Notes: generated from the sequence alone by a model not told the origin. A DNA stretch of 64,000 bases from Methyloceanibacter stevinii (GCF_001723355.1 NZ_LPWE01000003.1:104282-168281); one strand, 5' to 3'. Shown: positions 51,891-60,414, counted from the first letter of the stretch. Numbers and translations are program-made.

Positions 51891-52172
51891 ATGAAGCGAG
51901 CTGAGGTTTTATTGGTGGGTGCGGCGTTTGCCGCTGGGGCAATCTTGGCTGCGGGGCCGGTCACGCTAGCCCGCGCGGCAGACGAACCGCCGGCATGCAA
52001 GCGGGCCGAGGTGAACCCCGTCACCGGCTATACGTTCTGCGTCGATCCGCTTGGCGCCCCTGTCGCTCCCCCGCCCAAGGCCGCCCCCTGCAAGACCGGT
52101 CCGGACGCCCCCGATCCCTCCAAGGATGCCGACTTCACCTGGCGCCCGACCTGCACGGAGGAAGAAAGTTGA
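51891..52172 (+). CDS. Small exported protein
   Basis: The 93-residue protein has a signal peptide with predicted cleavage after ARA (about residue 27) and a mature part rich in Pro, Ala and Lys with four cysteines: PPACKRAEVNPVTGYTFCVD and RPTCTEE among them. GGAG six bases before ATG 51891 favours this start over ATG 51885. It follows another small exported Cys protein by 100 bp; they may share a transcript. Function unknown. Confidence 0.6.
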   Translation: MKRAEVLLVGAAFAAGAILAAGPVTLARAADEPPACKRAEVNPVTGYTFCVDPLGAPVAPPPKAAPCKTGPDAPDPSKDADFTWRPTCTEEES

Positions 52173-52204
52173 GCCTCGAAGACGAAAATATAGGAAAAAA
52201 GTCC

Positions 52205-52233
52205 TTGACAGCGTGACGCTCATGGGCTAGGTT
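52205..52233 (+). promoter_or_regulatory. Strong sigma-70-type promoter
   Basis: TTGACA (52205-52210) and TAGGTT (52228-52233) are separated by exactly 17 bases. This is the best consensus promoter noticed in the window. It points into a structured, non-coding stretch that ends in a hairpin at 52321-52349, not directly into a gene. Confidence 0.6.
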
Positions 52234-52239
52234 CTCTCT

Positions 52240-52358
52240 ACAACGCGACAGTTGGGCGAGGGGCACGGCCCCTTGAGGGGGACGTTCCCTCCTAGTTCCT
52301 GCGTCGCTGATCGCGTTTAGAACGCCGCTTCCAGAAATGGGGCGGCGTTGTTGGTTTC
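52240..52358 (+). ncRNA. Candidate structured small RNA
   Basis: About 120 nt between a consensus promoter and a terminator-like hairpin, with no coding frame. It contains GGGGC-ACG-GCCCC and GAGGG-GGACGTT-CCCTC hairpins, an outer GCGAC/GTCGC pairing and a single-stranded-looking CCCTCCT, complementary to a Shine-Dalgarno sequence, as in several alphaproteobacterial sRNAs. The 3' hairpin is AACGCCGC/GCGGCGTT (52321-52328 with 52342-52349) enclosing CCA-GAAA-TGG, followed by GTTGGTTT. No Rfam family is claimed. Confidence 0.45.
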
Positions 52359-52371
52359 AGGGGTAGGAGTC

Positions 52372-52461
52372 TTTGCTGCCCTATCGCAGCGGCTGCTTGA
52401 GGGCATTCTTGCTTGCCCTACCGGCCATCTCGTTTGCCCTGCCGCTTCGCTGCTTGAGGGC
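52372..52461 (+). repeat. Palindromic repeat family B, two or more copies
   Basis: Imperfect copies of a roughly 30-bp palindrome that begins TTTGCCCTACCG and ends GCTGCTTGAGGGC occur at 52372-52404 and 52433-52461, with a half copy between them. Further copies are at 52598-52628, 54585-54653 and 60217-60294, all within or next to the GTA cluster. Confidence 0.7.
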
Positions 52462-52495
52462 AACGGCCTACTTGAGCGTGGTGCCACACTCTCAT

Positions 52496-52530
52496 CGTCA
52501 CCCCCGGGCTTGACCCGGGGGTCCATTGGG
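52496..52530 (-). repeat. REP-type palindrome, family A relative
   Basis: GTCACCCCCGGG and CCCGGGGGTCCAT form inverted arms around CTTGA. The element and its flank (about 60 bp including TCATCG upstream and TGGGG downstream) are repeated almost identically at 54711-54742, between the large terminase and portal genes. Confidence 0.7.
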
Positions 52531-52575
52531 GCCGCGCGGTAGACGCAGACGTCGGCGGCCGATCGAGAGGCCAAA

Positions 52576-52644
52576 ATGGATGCCCGGACATCCTGACGCG
52601 CTACCGGCCTAGCGGCCTGCTTGAGCGCGGGGTCCGGGCATGAC
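52576..52644 (+). repeat. Family A REP interrupted by a family B palindrome
   Basis: The left arm ATGGATGCCCGGA (52576-52588) and right arm TCCGGGCATGAC (52633-52644) are the two halves of a family A REP. The normal few-base loop is replaced by 44 bp, most of which (52598-52628) is a family B palindrome beginning GCGCTACCGG and ending GCTTGAGCGC. This is a nested insertion of one repeat family in another. Confidence 0.7.
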
Positions 52645-52695
52645 GCACTAGGAGGCGCTCGGTCTCCACACCTCAACACAATCGACAAGGTGGCC

Positions 52696-53304
52696 ATGAC
52701 GCAGCCCGACACCGACGGGCGAGGCTCGACCGTGCGCGCTGATCGGGGAGGGACAAGCGCCCCCACCTTTCGGGGTGATCGCGTCGCCGAGACCATCGAC
52801 TGGGAGGCGGTGCACCACGACTTTCTTCACAGCGGGATGGCGCTGCGCCGGATCGCCGACAAACACGGCACGACGCCGGCCAATATCGCCAAGCGCCGGA
52901 ACGAGGGCGGCTGGGTACGGGTGGCGCCGCTCGTGCGTCTGCCCACGCGGCGGCGACCGCTCGGAGACGGCCTGCCGCCGACACCGACCGAGAAGCGGCG
53001 CGGGCGGATCGTAAAACGGCTCTACAAATTGCTGGATGCGAAGATGAGCGAGATCGAGACGCGTATGGCCGAGAACGACGGGCGCCCGCAAAGCGCGGCG
53101 GAAGCGGAGCGCGAGGCGCGCAATCTCAATTCCCTGGCGCGGCTCTACGCCAAGCTCGTCGAGATGGACGAGGCCAAAGCCGCAAACGAAAAGGCCGCGC
53201 GCGGAGGCAGAGAGCAGAAGAAGACACAGGACGGTGCCGATGCGGACAGACTCCGCCGCGACCTTGCGGGCCGCCTTGCGCGCCTCCAGCCCGGAGACGA
53301 TTGA
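52696..53304 (+). CDS. GTA/phage small terminase-like DNA-packaging protein (g1-like)
   Basis: The 202-residue protein has an N-terminal helix-turn-helix (DFLHSGMALRRIADKHGTTP, then ANIAKRRNEGGW), a basic linker and long C-terminal helices, as in small terminase subunits that recognise DNA and assemble as a ring. It lies immediately upstream of and overlaps the large terminase gene by 65 bp, the position of gene 1 in Rhodobacter GTA. AAGG lies five bases before ATG 52696. Confidence 0.72.
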   Translation: MTQPDTDGRGSTVRADRGGTSAPTFRGDRVAETIDWEAVHHDFLHSGMALRRIADKHGTTPANIAKRRNEGGWVRVAPLVRLPTRRRPLGDGLPPTPTEKRRGRIVKRLYKLLDAKMSEIETRMAENDGRPQSAAEAEREARNLNSLARLYAKLVEMDEAKAANEKAARGGREQKKTQDGADADRLRRDLAGRLARLQPGDD

Positions 53305-54581
53305 GCGATTCCTTTCAAGCTTTCGCCGGATGAGCTAACGGCGCTGCATTACGATTTCGAGGTCTGGGCGCGTGACGATCAGTTGCCGCCCGCAGCGTCC
53401 GGTGGCGCGTTCGGCGATGTGCCGCCCTGGACCACCTGGCTGATGCTGGGCGGGCGCGGGGCCGGGAAGACGCGGGCAGGCGCCGAATGGGTACGCGCGC
53501 AAGCTCGCCGCGCATCCGATGCGCGCATCGCTTTGATCGGCGAAACGCTGTCCGATGCCCGCGCCGTGATGGTCGAAGGCGTGTCCGGCTTGCTGGCGGT
53601 GCATCCGCCGGGCGCTCGGCCCGTGTTCGAGCCGTCGAAGCGGCAAGTGCGCTGGGAGAGTGGCGCCGTGGCGCAGCTGTTCTCGGCGGAGGATCCGGAG
53701 AGTTTGCGCGGGCCGCAATTCACCGCAGCCTGGTGCGACGAACTCGCCAAGTGGCGGCGGCCGCAAGAGACCTGGGACATGCTGCAGTTCGGTCTGCGTC
53801 TGGGGGAGGCGCCCCGGCAGGTGGTGACCACCACGCCGCGGCCGATCCCGTTGATCAAGGCGCTGCTCGTGGACGCGCGCGCGATCGTCACGCGCGTCGC
53901 GACTGCCGCCAACGCCGCGAACCTGGCGCCGTCTTTTCTCGAGGCGATTGTCGGGCGCTATCGCGGCACGCGGCTCGGACGCCAGGAACTCGAGGCGGAA
54001 CTGCTGGAAGACCGGCCGGACGCCTTGTGGCCGCGCGAAATCATCGAGCGGCACCGTGTCGGTACGCCGCCGCCGCTGGTGCGTGTCGTCGTGGCGGTGG
54101 ATCCGCCAGCAAGTTCAGGCCCGCGCGCCGATGCGTGCGGGATCGTCGTTGCCGGTCTCGGGGAAGATGGACGTGCTTACGTGCTGGCGGACGCGACCGT
54201 GCAGGGCGTGCGGCCTCTCGACTGGGCGCGCGCTGTCATCGCCGCCTTCCGCCGCTCGAAGCGGACCGCATCGTCGCCGAGGTGAACCAGGGCGGCGACC
54301 TGGTCGAAACCGTGTTGCGGCAGGTGGACGGGTGCGTGCCGGTGCGGAGCGTGCGCGCCATGCGCGGCAAGGTGCTGCGCGCCGAGCCCGTGGCCGCGCT
54401 CTATGAGCGTGCGTGCGTGTCTCATGTAGGCGCGCTGCCCGCGCTCGAAGACGAGATGTGCGATTTCGGTCTCGATGGCCTCTCCGGCGGGGGAAGCCCC
54501 GACCGGGTCGACGCGCTGGTCTGGGCCCTGACGGATTTGTGTTTGCGTGGGCAAGCGGAGCCGAGAGTCCGCACTCTTTAG
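53240..54581 (+). CDS. GTA large terminase (DNA-packaging ATPase/nuclease, g2-like), two frameshifts
   Basis: Two missing bases (about 53323 and 54256) split a protein of about 447 residues. The first frame, from ATG 53240, gives RASSPETIERFLSS and continues after the shift with LSPDELTALHYDFEVWARDD. The ATPase has Walker A GGRGAGKTRAGAEW and Walker B FTAAWCDELAKW; the C-terminal RNase-H-like nuclease has VVAVDPPASSG, then IVAEVNQGGDLV and DRVDALVWALTDL after the second shift. It pumps DNA into the capsid. Normal composition across both shifts argues for sequence error. Confidence 0.85.
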
Positions 54582-54584
54582 TCT

Positions 54585-54653
54585 GCGCTATCGGCCGTCT
54601 TGTTTGCCCTACCGGCCTTCGGCCTACTTGAGGGCGGTGGCCTGCTTGAGCGC
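54585..54653 (+). repeat. Nested family B palindromes between terminase and portal
   Basis: An outer palindrome (left arm GCGCTATCGGCC at 54585-54596, right arm ending GCTTGAGCGC at 54653) encloses a complete second family B copy (54603-54635, TTTGCCCTACCGG to TTGAGGGC). A partial third unit follows at 54660. The insertion separates two normally close GTA genes. Confidence 0.65.
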
Positions 54654-54710
54654 ATGGTGATTTGCACTACCGCGCTGCGCGTTGCCCGAGGATGGCGCCA
54701 TACTCTCATC

Positions 54711-54801
54711 GTCACCCCCGGGCTTGTCCCGGGGGTCCATTGGGGCGGCGCGGCGCATTGCAGACTCACCAATGGATTGCCGGAACAAGTCCGGCAATGA
54801 C
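54711..54801. repeat. Two family A REP relatives
   Basis: The first (54711-54742) is almost identical to 52496-52530 in core and flank. The second (54770-54801) has arms GGATTGCCGG and CCGGCAATGACG around AACAAGT, a classic alphaproteobacterial REP. With the family B copies they make up nearly all of the 280-bp gap between the terminase and portal genes. Confidence 0.7.
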
Positions 54802-54864
54802 GAAGGTGGGGACGGCGTCGTGCGCGGTTCATGTGACTCTTCTGCGACTCGTGAAAGGTGATTC

Positions 54865-56082
54865 ATGACAACGGGTTTACGGTCTCAGTTGAGGCGATTG
54901 TTCGGCCTCGAAGCCAAGGCGAGCCAGACGGCGAAGCTGATCGCCTGGGCCACGGGCGGGCATGCCGTCTGGACCCCGCGCGACTATGCGAGCCTGGCGC
55001 GCGAAGGTTTCACCAAGAACCCGATCGTCTATCGCTCCGTGCGCATGATCGCGGAGGCCGCGGCCTCCGTGCCGCTCTATCTGTTCGACGGTGCGAAGGA
55101 GATCGACGAGCATCCGCTGCTCGCGCTTCTGCAGCGGCCGAACCCGATGGAGTGCGGGCCGGATCTGCTCGAATCGTTCTTCGGCCATCTGATCGTGGCG
55201 GGGAACGCGTATCTGGAGGCCGTGGCGGTGGATGGCACCGTGCGCGAGCTCCACGCGCTGCGCCCGGACCGCATGAAGGTGGTGCCGGGGCCGGACGGCT
55301 GGCCGGAGGCGTATGAATACGCCGTCTCGGGGCAGACCATGCGTTTCGATCAGGACGGTTCGCGCGTGCGGCCGATCCTGCATATGGCGCTGTTCCATCC
55401 GCTCAACGACCATTACGGCATGAGCCCTCTGGAACCTGCCGCCGTGGGGCTCGACCTGCACAATGCGGCCGGCGTCTGGAACAAGGCGCTGCTCGACAAT
55501 TCCGCCTGTCCCTCGGGCGCGCTGGTCTACACAGCGAAGGACGGCCAGCTTTCGCCGGAACAATACGAGCGGCTGAAGACCGAACTCGAGGACGGTTTCG
55601 CCGGCGCGGCCAATGCCGGCCGGCCGCTGCTGCTGGAAGGCGGGCTCGACTGGAAGGCCATGGGGCTCAGTCCCCGCGACATGGACTTCATCTCGGCGAA
55701 GCACGTGGCCGCGCGGGAAGTGGCCCTGGCGCTGGGCGTGCCGCCCATGCTGCTCGGCATTCCTGGCGATAATACCTATGCGAACTATGCGGAGGCCAAC
55801 CGGTCCTTCTGGCGGCAGACGGTGCTGCCGCTCGTGGCCCGGACCGCGAAGGCCCTGTCGGCCTGGCTCACGCCCGGCTTTGACCTCGGGAACGGACCGG
55901 ACGCGCCGGCGCTGGAGCTGAAGCCCGATCTCGACGCGGTGGAGGCGCTCTCCACGGAACGCGAGGCCCTGTGGGCACGCGTGCAGGCGTCGGACTTCCT
56001 AACCCTCAACGAGAAGCGTGCGGCCGTCGGCTATGGCGCCATCGAAGGTGGCGATACGTTGTCCGGCGCGCCGCCGCCCTAA
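54865..56082 (+). CDS. HK97-family phage portal protein (GTA g3)
   Basis: The 405-residue protein has the HK97 portal signature: KNPIVYRSVRMIAEAAASVP near residue 50, LLESFFGHLIVAGNAYLE near 105, HPLNDHYGMSPLEPAA near 185, and the clip/stem region VALALGVPPMLLGIPGDNTY near 295. Portal dodecamers form the DNA channel at one capsid vertex. It follows the terminase in canonical GTA order. The reading frame is intact. Confidence 0.92.
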   Translation: MTTGLRSQLRRLFGLEAKASQTAKLIAWATGGHAVWTPRDYASLAREGFTKNPIVYRSVRMIAEAAASVPLYLFDGAKEIDEHPLLALLQRPNPMECGPDLLESFFGHLIVAGNAYLEAVAVDGTVRELHALRPDRMKVVPGPDGWPEAYEYAVSGQTMRFDQDGSRVRPILHMALFHPLNDHYGMSPLEPAAVGLDLHNAAGVWNKALLDNSACPSGALVYTAKDGQLSPEQYERLKTELEDGFAGAANAGRPLLLEGGLDWKAMGLSPRDMDFISAKHVAAREVALALGVPPMLLGIPGDNTYANYAEANRSFWRQTVLPLVARTAKALSAWLTPGFDLGNGPDAPALELKPDLDAVEALSTEREALWARVQASDFLTLNEKRAAVGYGAIEGGDTLSGAPPP

Positions 56083-56152
56083 GCTGGGCGGCCGCCGTGC
56101 CCCATGCTAGCCTTCCGCCGGGACCTGAAGAGAATCGGCAAGGAGAGGGGCT

Positions 56153-56353
56153 ATGGCAATTCGTCTGACACCACCGACCAAGAACGTCTTCTATCTATCC
56201 ATCGTCTGCGTGGTCGTCGCGCTTGTGCTGTATCTGCTTGGCGTGCTCGGCGTGATCGACGGTGGCTTTGCGTCCATTTCGCACTTCGCCTTTTGGGCGG
56301 CCATGCTCGGTTGGGGCATGCTGACCGCAGGCGTGGCGATGAAGGGCGTCTGA
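56153..56353 (+). CDS. Small two-TM protein in GTA cluster (g3.5-like)
   Basis: The 66-residue protein has two membrane helices (about 14-36 and 44-64). AAGGAG and GGGG precede ATG 56153. It occupies the place of the small gene between portal and prohead protease in Rhodobacter-type GTAs. Function unknown; the hydrophobic profile suggests an inner-membrane protein. Confidence 0.7.
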   Translation: MAIRLTPPTKNVFYLSIVCVVVALVLYLLGVLGVIDGGFASISHFAFWAAMLGWGMLTAGVAMKGV

Positions 56354-56436
56354 CGCCAGCACACGTGTCCCCCTTGGATTTTCCCTTTTCGGGCTAACCC
56401 TTTGGGCGGCCGCGCCCAACGGGAAAGACCACAACG

Positions 56437-57033
56437 ATGCTGCAACGCTTTGGCGAGCTCGCGCCGGAGCGCGAGGTCAAGTTCGCGCCCGTCAATCTGC
56501 AGGCCGTCGAAGCCGACGGCACGTTCTCCGGCTATGCGAGCGTGTTCGGCCAGGTGGATCTCGGCCAGGACCTCGTCATGCCGGGCGCGTTCCGCGAGAG
56601 CCTCGCACGCGCGGCGCCCGTGGGGTGAAGCTGCTGTTTCAGCACGACCCCAACGAGCCCATCGGCGTGTGGCTGGAGCTTGCCGAGGATGCGCGCGGTC
56701 TGTTCGCCAAGGGGCGCTTGATGCCCGAGGTGACGCGCGCCCGTGAGGTGCTGTCTTTGATGCGGGCCGGCGCGCTCGACGGACTGTCGATCGGCTTCCG
56801 CACCGTGCAGGGCCGCACGGACCCGGCGTCGGGCGTGCGCCGGCTCGACAAGATCGATCTTTGGGAAATTTCCGTGGTGACGTTTCCCATGCTGCGACGC
56901 GCGCGTGAGCGCCGTGAAACGCCAAGCGGTCTCGCTGCCGCGTGATGGGCGTCAGCGCTTGCGGGCCCCGGACAATCTGCCGGCCTTCGCCCGGGCCTTA
57001 CGTCGCGGCGCGCACGTGATGCGCGAAGCTTAG
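56437..57033 (+). CDS. HK97-family prohead protease (GTA g4), two frameshifts
   Basis: A one-base deletion near 56622 and a two-base loss near 56895 split a protein of about 199 residues. Segments in order: REVKFAPVNLQAVEADGTFSG, ASVFGQVDLGQDLVMPGAF, then in the next frame LLFQHDPNEPIGVW (catalytic His), GALDGLSIGFRT (catalytic Ser) and DLWEISVVTFPML. After the second shift ARVSAVKRQAVSLPRD follows to a stop at 57033. The protease cleaves scaffold or capsid N-termini during head maturation. It is immediately followed by the cargo island. Confidence 0.85.
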
Positions 57034-57066
57034 TCCGACGACAGATGATAAGCACGATAGTATGGG

Positions 57067-57312
57067 ATGCAACGCGGCTACGTCACAGAGCTGAACTCGA
57101 AGCAGCTCGGCGAGGAGGCGAGGATCGATTCACGCGAGAACCTTGTGAGTATCCCGACCTTCAAGCATCATCTCGTTACCAGTTGGTACATGCGAAAGAA
57201 TGACAAGTTCGACGGGATGTCACCTCGGGACTACCTAAAGGATAAGGAGTGGGAAGTGCGCAACAACGTTGGCCTTCGCGCGCTAGTCAGGTTTGGAGTC
57301 CTCATGCCATGA
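57067..57312 (+). pseudogene. Orphan C-terminal domain of HNH-type polymorphic toxin
   Basis: The 81-residue frame is homologous to the last 80 residues of the full toxin at 60415-61239: both contain NLVSIPTFKHHL, YLKDK and end GVL-x-P. It lacks the toxin N-terminus and, by a small internal deletion, the HHIVE motif of the presumed nuclease site. It overlaps the following immunity gene (ATGA), as the full copy does. It looks like a displaced toxin tip retained with its immunity gene. Confidence 0.65.
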
Positions 57313-57680
57313 CGCGCATCTCCGTCCCCAAGATGACCGAGGAGCAATTGATCGAGCGGTTTGTTTTCATCGCAACCGAGCAAGATCAGGCAATGCTGTA
57401 CGACGACAACCGGCGCTACAACCAGCTCTACGACAAAATGAAGGATGTCGAACAGGAGCTAAAGCAACGTCCAGGCGACCAGCGAAGGGTGTTGCTGTCG
57501 CTCCTTGAACACGAAAACCTGCAGGTCAAACTCAGAGCGGCGCTTGCGACACTCGCGGTCGCGCCGGAAGCTTCAAGGGCGGTTCTTCAATGGCTGAGCG
57601 ACCGAAATCGGTATCCTCAAGCTGCGGATGCACGTGAGATGCTTGATGCGCTGGATGATGGGTCCTATGTGCCGACGTGA
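57309..57680 (+). CDS. DUF2019-like immunity protein, copy 1
   Basis: The 123-residue helical protein (MTEEQLIERFVFIATEQDQA, then LLEHENLQVKLRAALATLAV) is strongly similar to the protein at 61236-61607. DUF2019 proteins are commonly found just downstream of polymorphic toxins and are taken as immunity proteins. Its ATG overlaps the stop of the orphan toxin C-terminus by four bases. Immunity function is inferred from position and duplication. Confidence 0.75.
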   Translation: MTRISVPKMTEEQLIERFVFIATEQDQAMLYDDNRRYNQLYDKMKDVEQELKQRPGDQRRVLLSLLEHENLQVKLRAALATLAVAPEASRAVLQWLSDRNRYPQAADAREMLDALDDGSYVPT

Positions 57681-57715
57681 TGGTGGATAACGCCGAGGAG
57701 AGGGGCGGACAGCCA

Positions 57716-58480
57716 ATGTTCGATTTCAAAGACAAGGTCGTTTTGATCACCGGCGCGGCGCAAGGCTTCGGGCGCGTGGTGGCGGAGGCCTTCGCCGAGC
57801 GCGGCGCGAAGCTCGCCTTGTGCGACATCAACGATTCCGGCGGCGAGGAGACGCTGGCCTCGGTCAAGACGATCGGCGCGGACGGCTTCTACAGTCACGC
57901 CGACATTTCGAGCGAAGCCGACGTGGCGCGCTTCGTGGCGGAGACCGTGACCAGCTTCGGCCGGCTCGACGTCGCCATCAACAACGCCTCGAAGGAAATC
58001 TCCGGTCCGACGCTCGATCTGCCGTCGGAGGATTTCGGCACGGTGATCGACACCAATCTGAAGGGCACCTATTACTGCCTGAAGCACGAGGCCGCGCAGA
58101 TGCGCAAGAACGGCGGCGGGGCCATCGTCAACCAGGCCTCGGTCACCAGCAGCATGACGGGTGTGCCGGACAACGGCCTCTATGCCGCGACCAAGGGCGG
58201 CATCATCGGGCTGACCAAATCCGCCGCGCTGCAGGTGGCGGCCGAGAACATCTCGATCACGCGATCGCGACCTGCGCCTTCGACATACCGAACGACATGT
58301 TCCTGCGCTGGATCGACGATCACAAAGTCAGCCGCAAGGATGCCGAAGGGCTGGCTGCCCATCAAGCGGCTGGGCAAGCCCGAGGAGATCGCCGCGGCGA
58401 CGCTCTATCTCGCCTCGGACGAGGCGCGCTTCGCGGTCGGCTCGGTGCTGACCGTCGACGGTGGCTGGACCGCGCAGTAG
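57716..58480 (+). CDS. SDR family oxidoreductase, internal compensated frameshift
   Basis: The 254-residue short-chain dehydrogenase has the NAD(P) motif TGAAQGFG near residue 12, catalytic Ser in QASVTSSMTG near 140, YAATKGG near 155 and the C-terminal VLTVDGGWTAQ. Between a missing base (about 58260) and an extra G (58348-58350), about 28 residues are read in the wrong frame; the correct frame gives NAIATCAFDIPNDMF. Substrate unknown. It starts 35 bp after the immunity gene and is not a usual GTA gene. Confidence 0.82.
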   Translation: MFDFKDKVVLITGAAQGFGRVVAEAFAERGAKLALCDINDSGGEETLASVKTIGADGFYSHADISSEADVARFVAETVTSFGRLDVAINNASKEISGPTLDLPSEDFGTVIDTNLKGTYYCLKHEAAQMRKNGGGAIVNQASVTSSMTGVPDNGLYAATKGGIIGLTKSAALQVAAENISITRSRPAPSTYRTTCSCAGSTITKSAARMPKGWLPIKRLGKPEEIAAATLYLASDEARFAVGSVLTVDGGWTAQ

Positions 58481-58513
58481 GGGCGGCGACTGTCGGGTTC
58501 CGGAACGCCGCTC

Positions 58514-59413
58514 CTAAAGGACTGGCACGCCCGAACCCATTTTGGCTTTGTCTTCCGGTTCGACGTGGATCGTGATGACCGCGTGGTTCATCTCTTCCTT
58601 CAGCGCGGCTTCGATGCGGTCGCAGATGTCGTGAGACTCCTCGACGCTCATCGATCCGGGAACGACAAGGTGGAAGTCGATGAACACGGTAGGGCCCGCA
58701 GTGCGCGTGCGCAGATCGTGTGCTTCGATCGCGCCTTCGGCTTCACGCGAGATTACGAGGCGAATGTCGGACAGGATCTCGTTCGAGACAGCCTCGTCCA
58801 TCAAGCCGCCGACGGACTCGCGCATGAGCGACCAGCCCCACCACAGGATGTTGAGGGCGACGAGGGCCGCGACAATCGAATCGAGCGGGGTCCAGCCGGT
58901 CAGGACGACGAGAATGACGCCGGCGACGACGCCGACCGACGTGATCACGTCGGAGAGCAGGTGCTTGGCATCGGCCACGAGCGCGGGCGAGCGGTGCCGG
59001 CGGCCGTAGCGCATGAGCACGAAGCACCAGGCGGCATTGATGAGGCTGGCGAAGACGTTCAGGGCAAGGCCCGGCAGCGGCGCCGAAAATGGATGCGGGT
59101 CCATCAGGCCGAAATAGGCTTTTCGGAGGATGGCGAGCGCGGCGACGACGATCAGGACGCCCTCGACGACGGCGGACAGGTACTCGACCTTTTGGTGGCC
59201 GTAAGGATGGTTCGCATCCGGCGGCACGGCGCTGAGGCGCACGGCCAGAAACGCGGCGATCGCCGTGGCGACATTGATCACACTCTCGAGCGCGTCGGAG
59301 TAAAGCGCGATGCTGCCAGTCACAAGGTAGGCAGCCCATTTCAACCCGAGGACGAGAAGCCCAACGGCGATGCTCGCGAGAGCGAGCTTGGCTACGAATT
59401 TCATCTTGGGCAT
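58514..59413 (-). CDS. Cation diffusion facilitator (CDF) transporter
   Basis: The 299-residue protein has six membrane helices and a C-terminal cytoplasmic domain of about 90 residues. Metal-site motifs YSDALES (about 38) and DAKHLLSD (about 150) occupy the positions of the paired D/H-x-x-x-D sites in TM2 and TM5; HPYGHQKVE near 68 is a conserved loop. It exports divalent cations such as Zn, Fe or Co in exchange for protons. Tyr instead of His in the TM2 site suggests a selectivity other than zinc. It is on the opposite strand to the GTA genes. Confidence 0.88.
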   Translation of the reverse strand: MPKMKFVAKLALASIAVGLLVLGLKWAAYLVTGSIALYSDALESVINVATAIAAFLAVRLSAVPPDANHPYGHQKVEYLSAVVEGVLIVVAALAILRKAYFGLMDPHPFSAPLPGLALNVFASLINAAWCFVLMRYGRRHRSPALVADAKHLLSDVITSVGVVAGVILVVLTGWTPLDSIVAALVALNILWWGWSLMRESVGGLMDEAVSNEILSDIRLVISREAEGAIEAHDLRTRTAGPTVFIDFHLVVPGSMSVEESHDICDRIEAALKEEMNHAVITIHVEPEDKAKMGSGVPVL

Positions 59414-59575
59414 GTCGGCTGAATCGGGTTTGCGGCGGCGCTGGCGCCTTCGCTAACGCACGGGGCTGGCCGGGTCAAACCCGCTCCCGCGCAAGCCGCC
59501 AACGGTTCGCATCTAGAGGAGACGAGCGATGAGGGACGAACCGCACGCGGCCATGGCGCCGGGCATTTCACACCG

Positions 59576-60106
59576 TCAATTGCTCGAAACGGTCAGCGGC
59601 AGGCTGCGCGACTGCTGACAGGAGCCGGACAAGTTCTGATAGTGGATGTTCTTCAAGCCGGCTTCGATGAAGCCCGGGTTGGTCCCCTCGGGGCGGTATT
59701 TGTAGAGCTCGATTGCGATCTGCTCGATGTGCTTACCGGCTGCCGTGTTGTCGATGACGGTGATCTCCGATTCCAGCCGCGCGGGCTCCACGCCGGTGTC
59801 CAGGCGCCAGGCCGGAAAGGGCGGCTTCTTGGTCGTGCGGCCCGTGCCGCTGATCTCGGTGAGAGACGTTTGTTCGAACCGCGGTTCGTTTCCGTCCCGG
59901 CTCATGTCGAACAGGAAGGCCACGCGCGGGGCGCCCGTATAGCCGATGAAAACACATTGGAGCTGCGGTGGCGCTGCCGGCGCCGCCACATGTTCCGGGG
60001 TCGGCGGCGTCGGGCTGTCTTGGGTCGCCCAGTATCCGGTCGCAAGAAGAGCGGTGACGGCGCCGGCAATTGCCAGGCCGACGATCGGCGTTCTTCGGGA
60101 AGCCAT
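59576..60106 (-). CDS. Membrane-anchored hypothetical protein
   Basis: From ATG 60106 a 176-residue protein has an N-terminal anchor (IVGLAIAGAVTALLATGYWA), a Pro/Thr-rich linker and a soluble domain with LQCVFIGYTGAPRVAFLFDM and a C-terminal SGSCQQ. No family is recognised. The longer frame to 60187 has an unlikely basic N-terminus. It lies in the cargo island on the opposite strand to the GTA genes. Confidence 0.55.
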   Translation of the reverse strand: MASRRTPIVGLAIAGAVTALLATGYWATQDSPTPPTPEHVAAPAAPPQLQCVFIGYTGAPRVAFLFDMSRDGNEPRFEQTSLTEISGTGRTTKKPPFPAWRLDTGVEPARLESEITVIDNTAAGKHIEQIAIELYKYRPEGTNPGFIEAGLKNIHYQNLSGSCQQSRSLPLTVSSN

Positions 60107-60216
60107 TCGGGATGCACTCTCTTTCCGCGCCTGGTTCGCTCGCGCGTGTGGAGCTTGGCATGGCGGCGAACGCCTGTGCATGGCCATGTTCCGTGGGACT
60201 TTTGGTAGGCATTTTG

Positions 60217-60294
60217 TTTGCCCTACCGCCTAGCGGCTGCTTGAGGGCTGGATTGTTTGCCCTACCGCCTAGCGGCTGCTTGAGGGCTGGATTG
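60217..60294 (+). repeat. Two tandem 39-bp family B repeats
   Basis: Units 60217-60255 and 60256-60294 are identical, each beginning TTTGCCCTACCGCC and ending GAGGGCTGGATTG. A degraded third unit follows (60295 onward, TTTGCGCTACCGCG). Each unit has an inner CCGC-CTA-GCGG and an outer GCCCT/AGGGC pairing. They lie 120 bp upstream of the toxin gene. Confidence 0.9.
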
Positions 60295-60414
60295 TTTGCG
60301 CTACCGCGCTTCGCGCGACGCGAGCGGCTGGCGGCCCATCAAGCTCCCCAATTGCGACTAGTCCGCTTGGGGGCGATGAACAACACAATTAAATAGCGAG
60401 GCGGAGAGGCCGGT

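Noticed and set aside
60217..60330. Possible CRISPR-like repeat array
   Set aside because: Only two perfect 39-bp units, directly tandem with no spacers, and palindromic; this is a repeat family, with no cas genes in the window.
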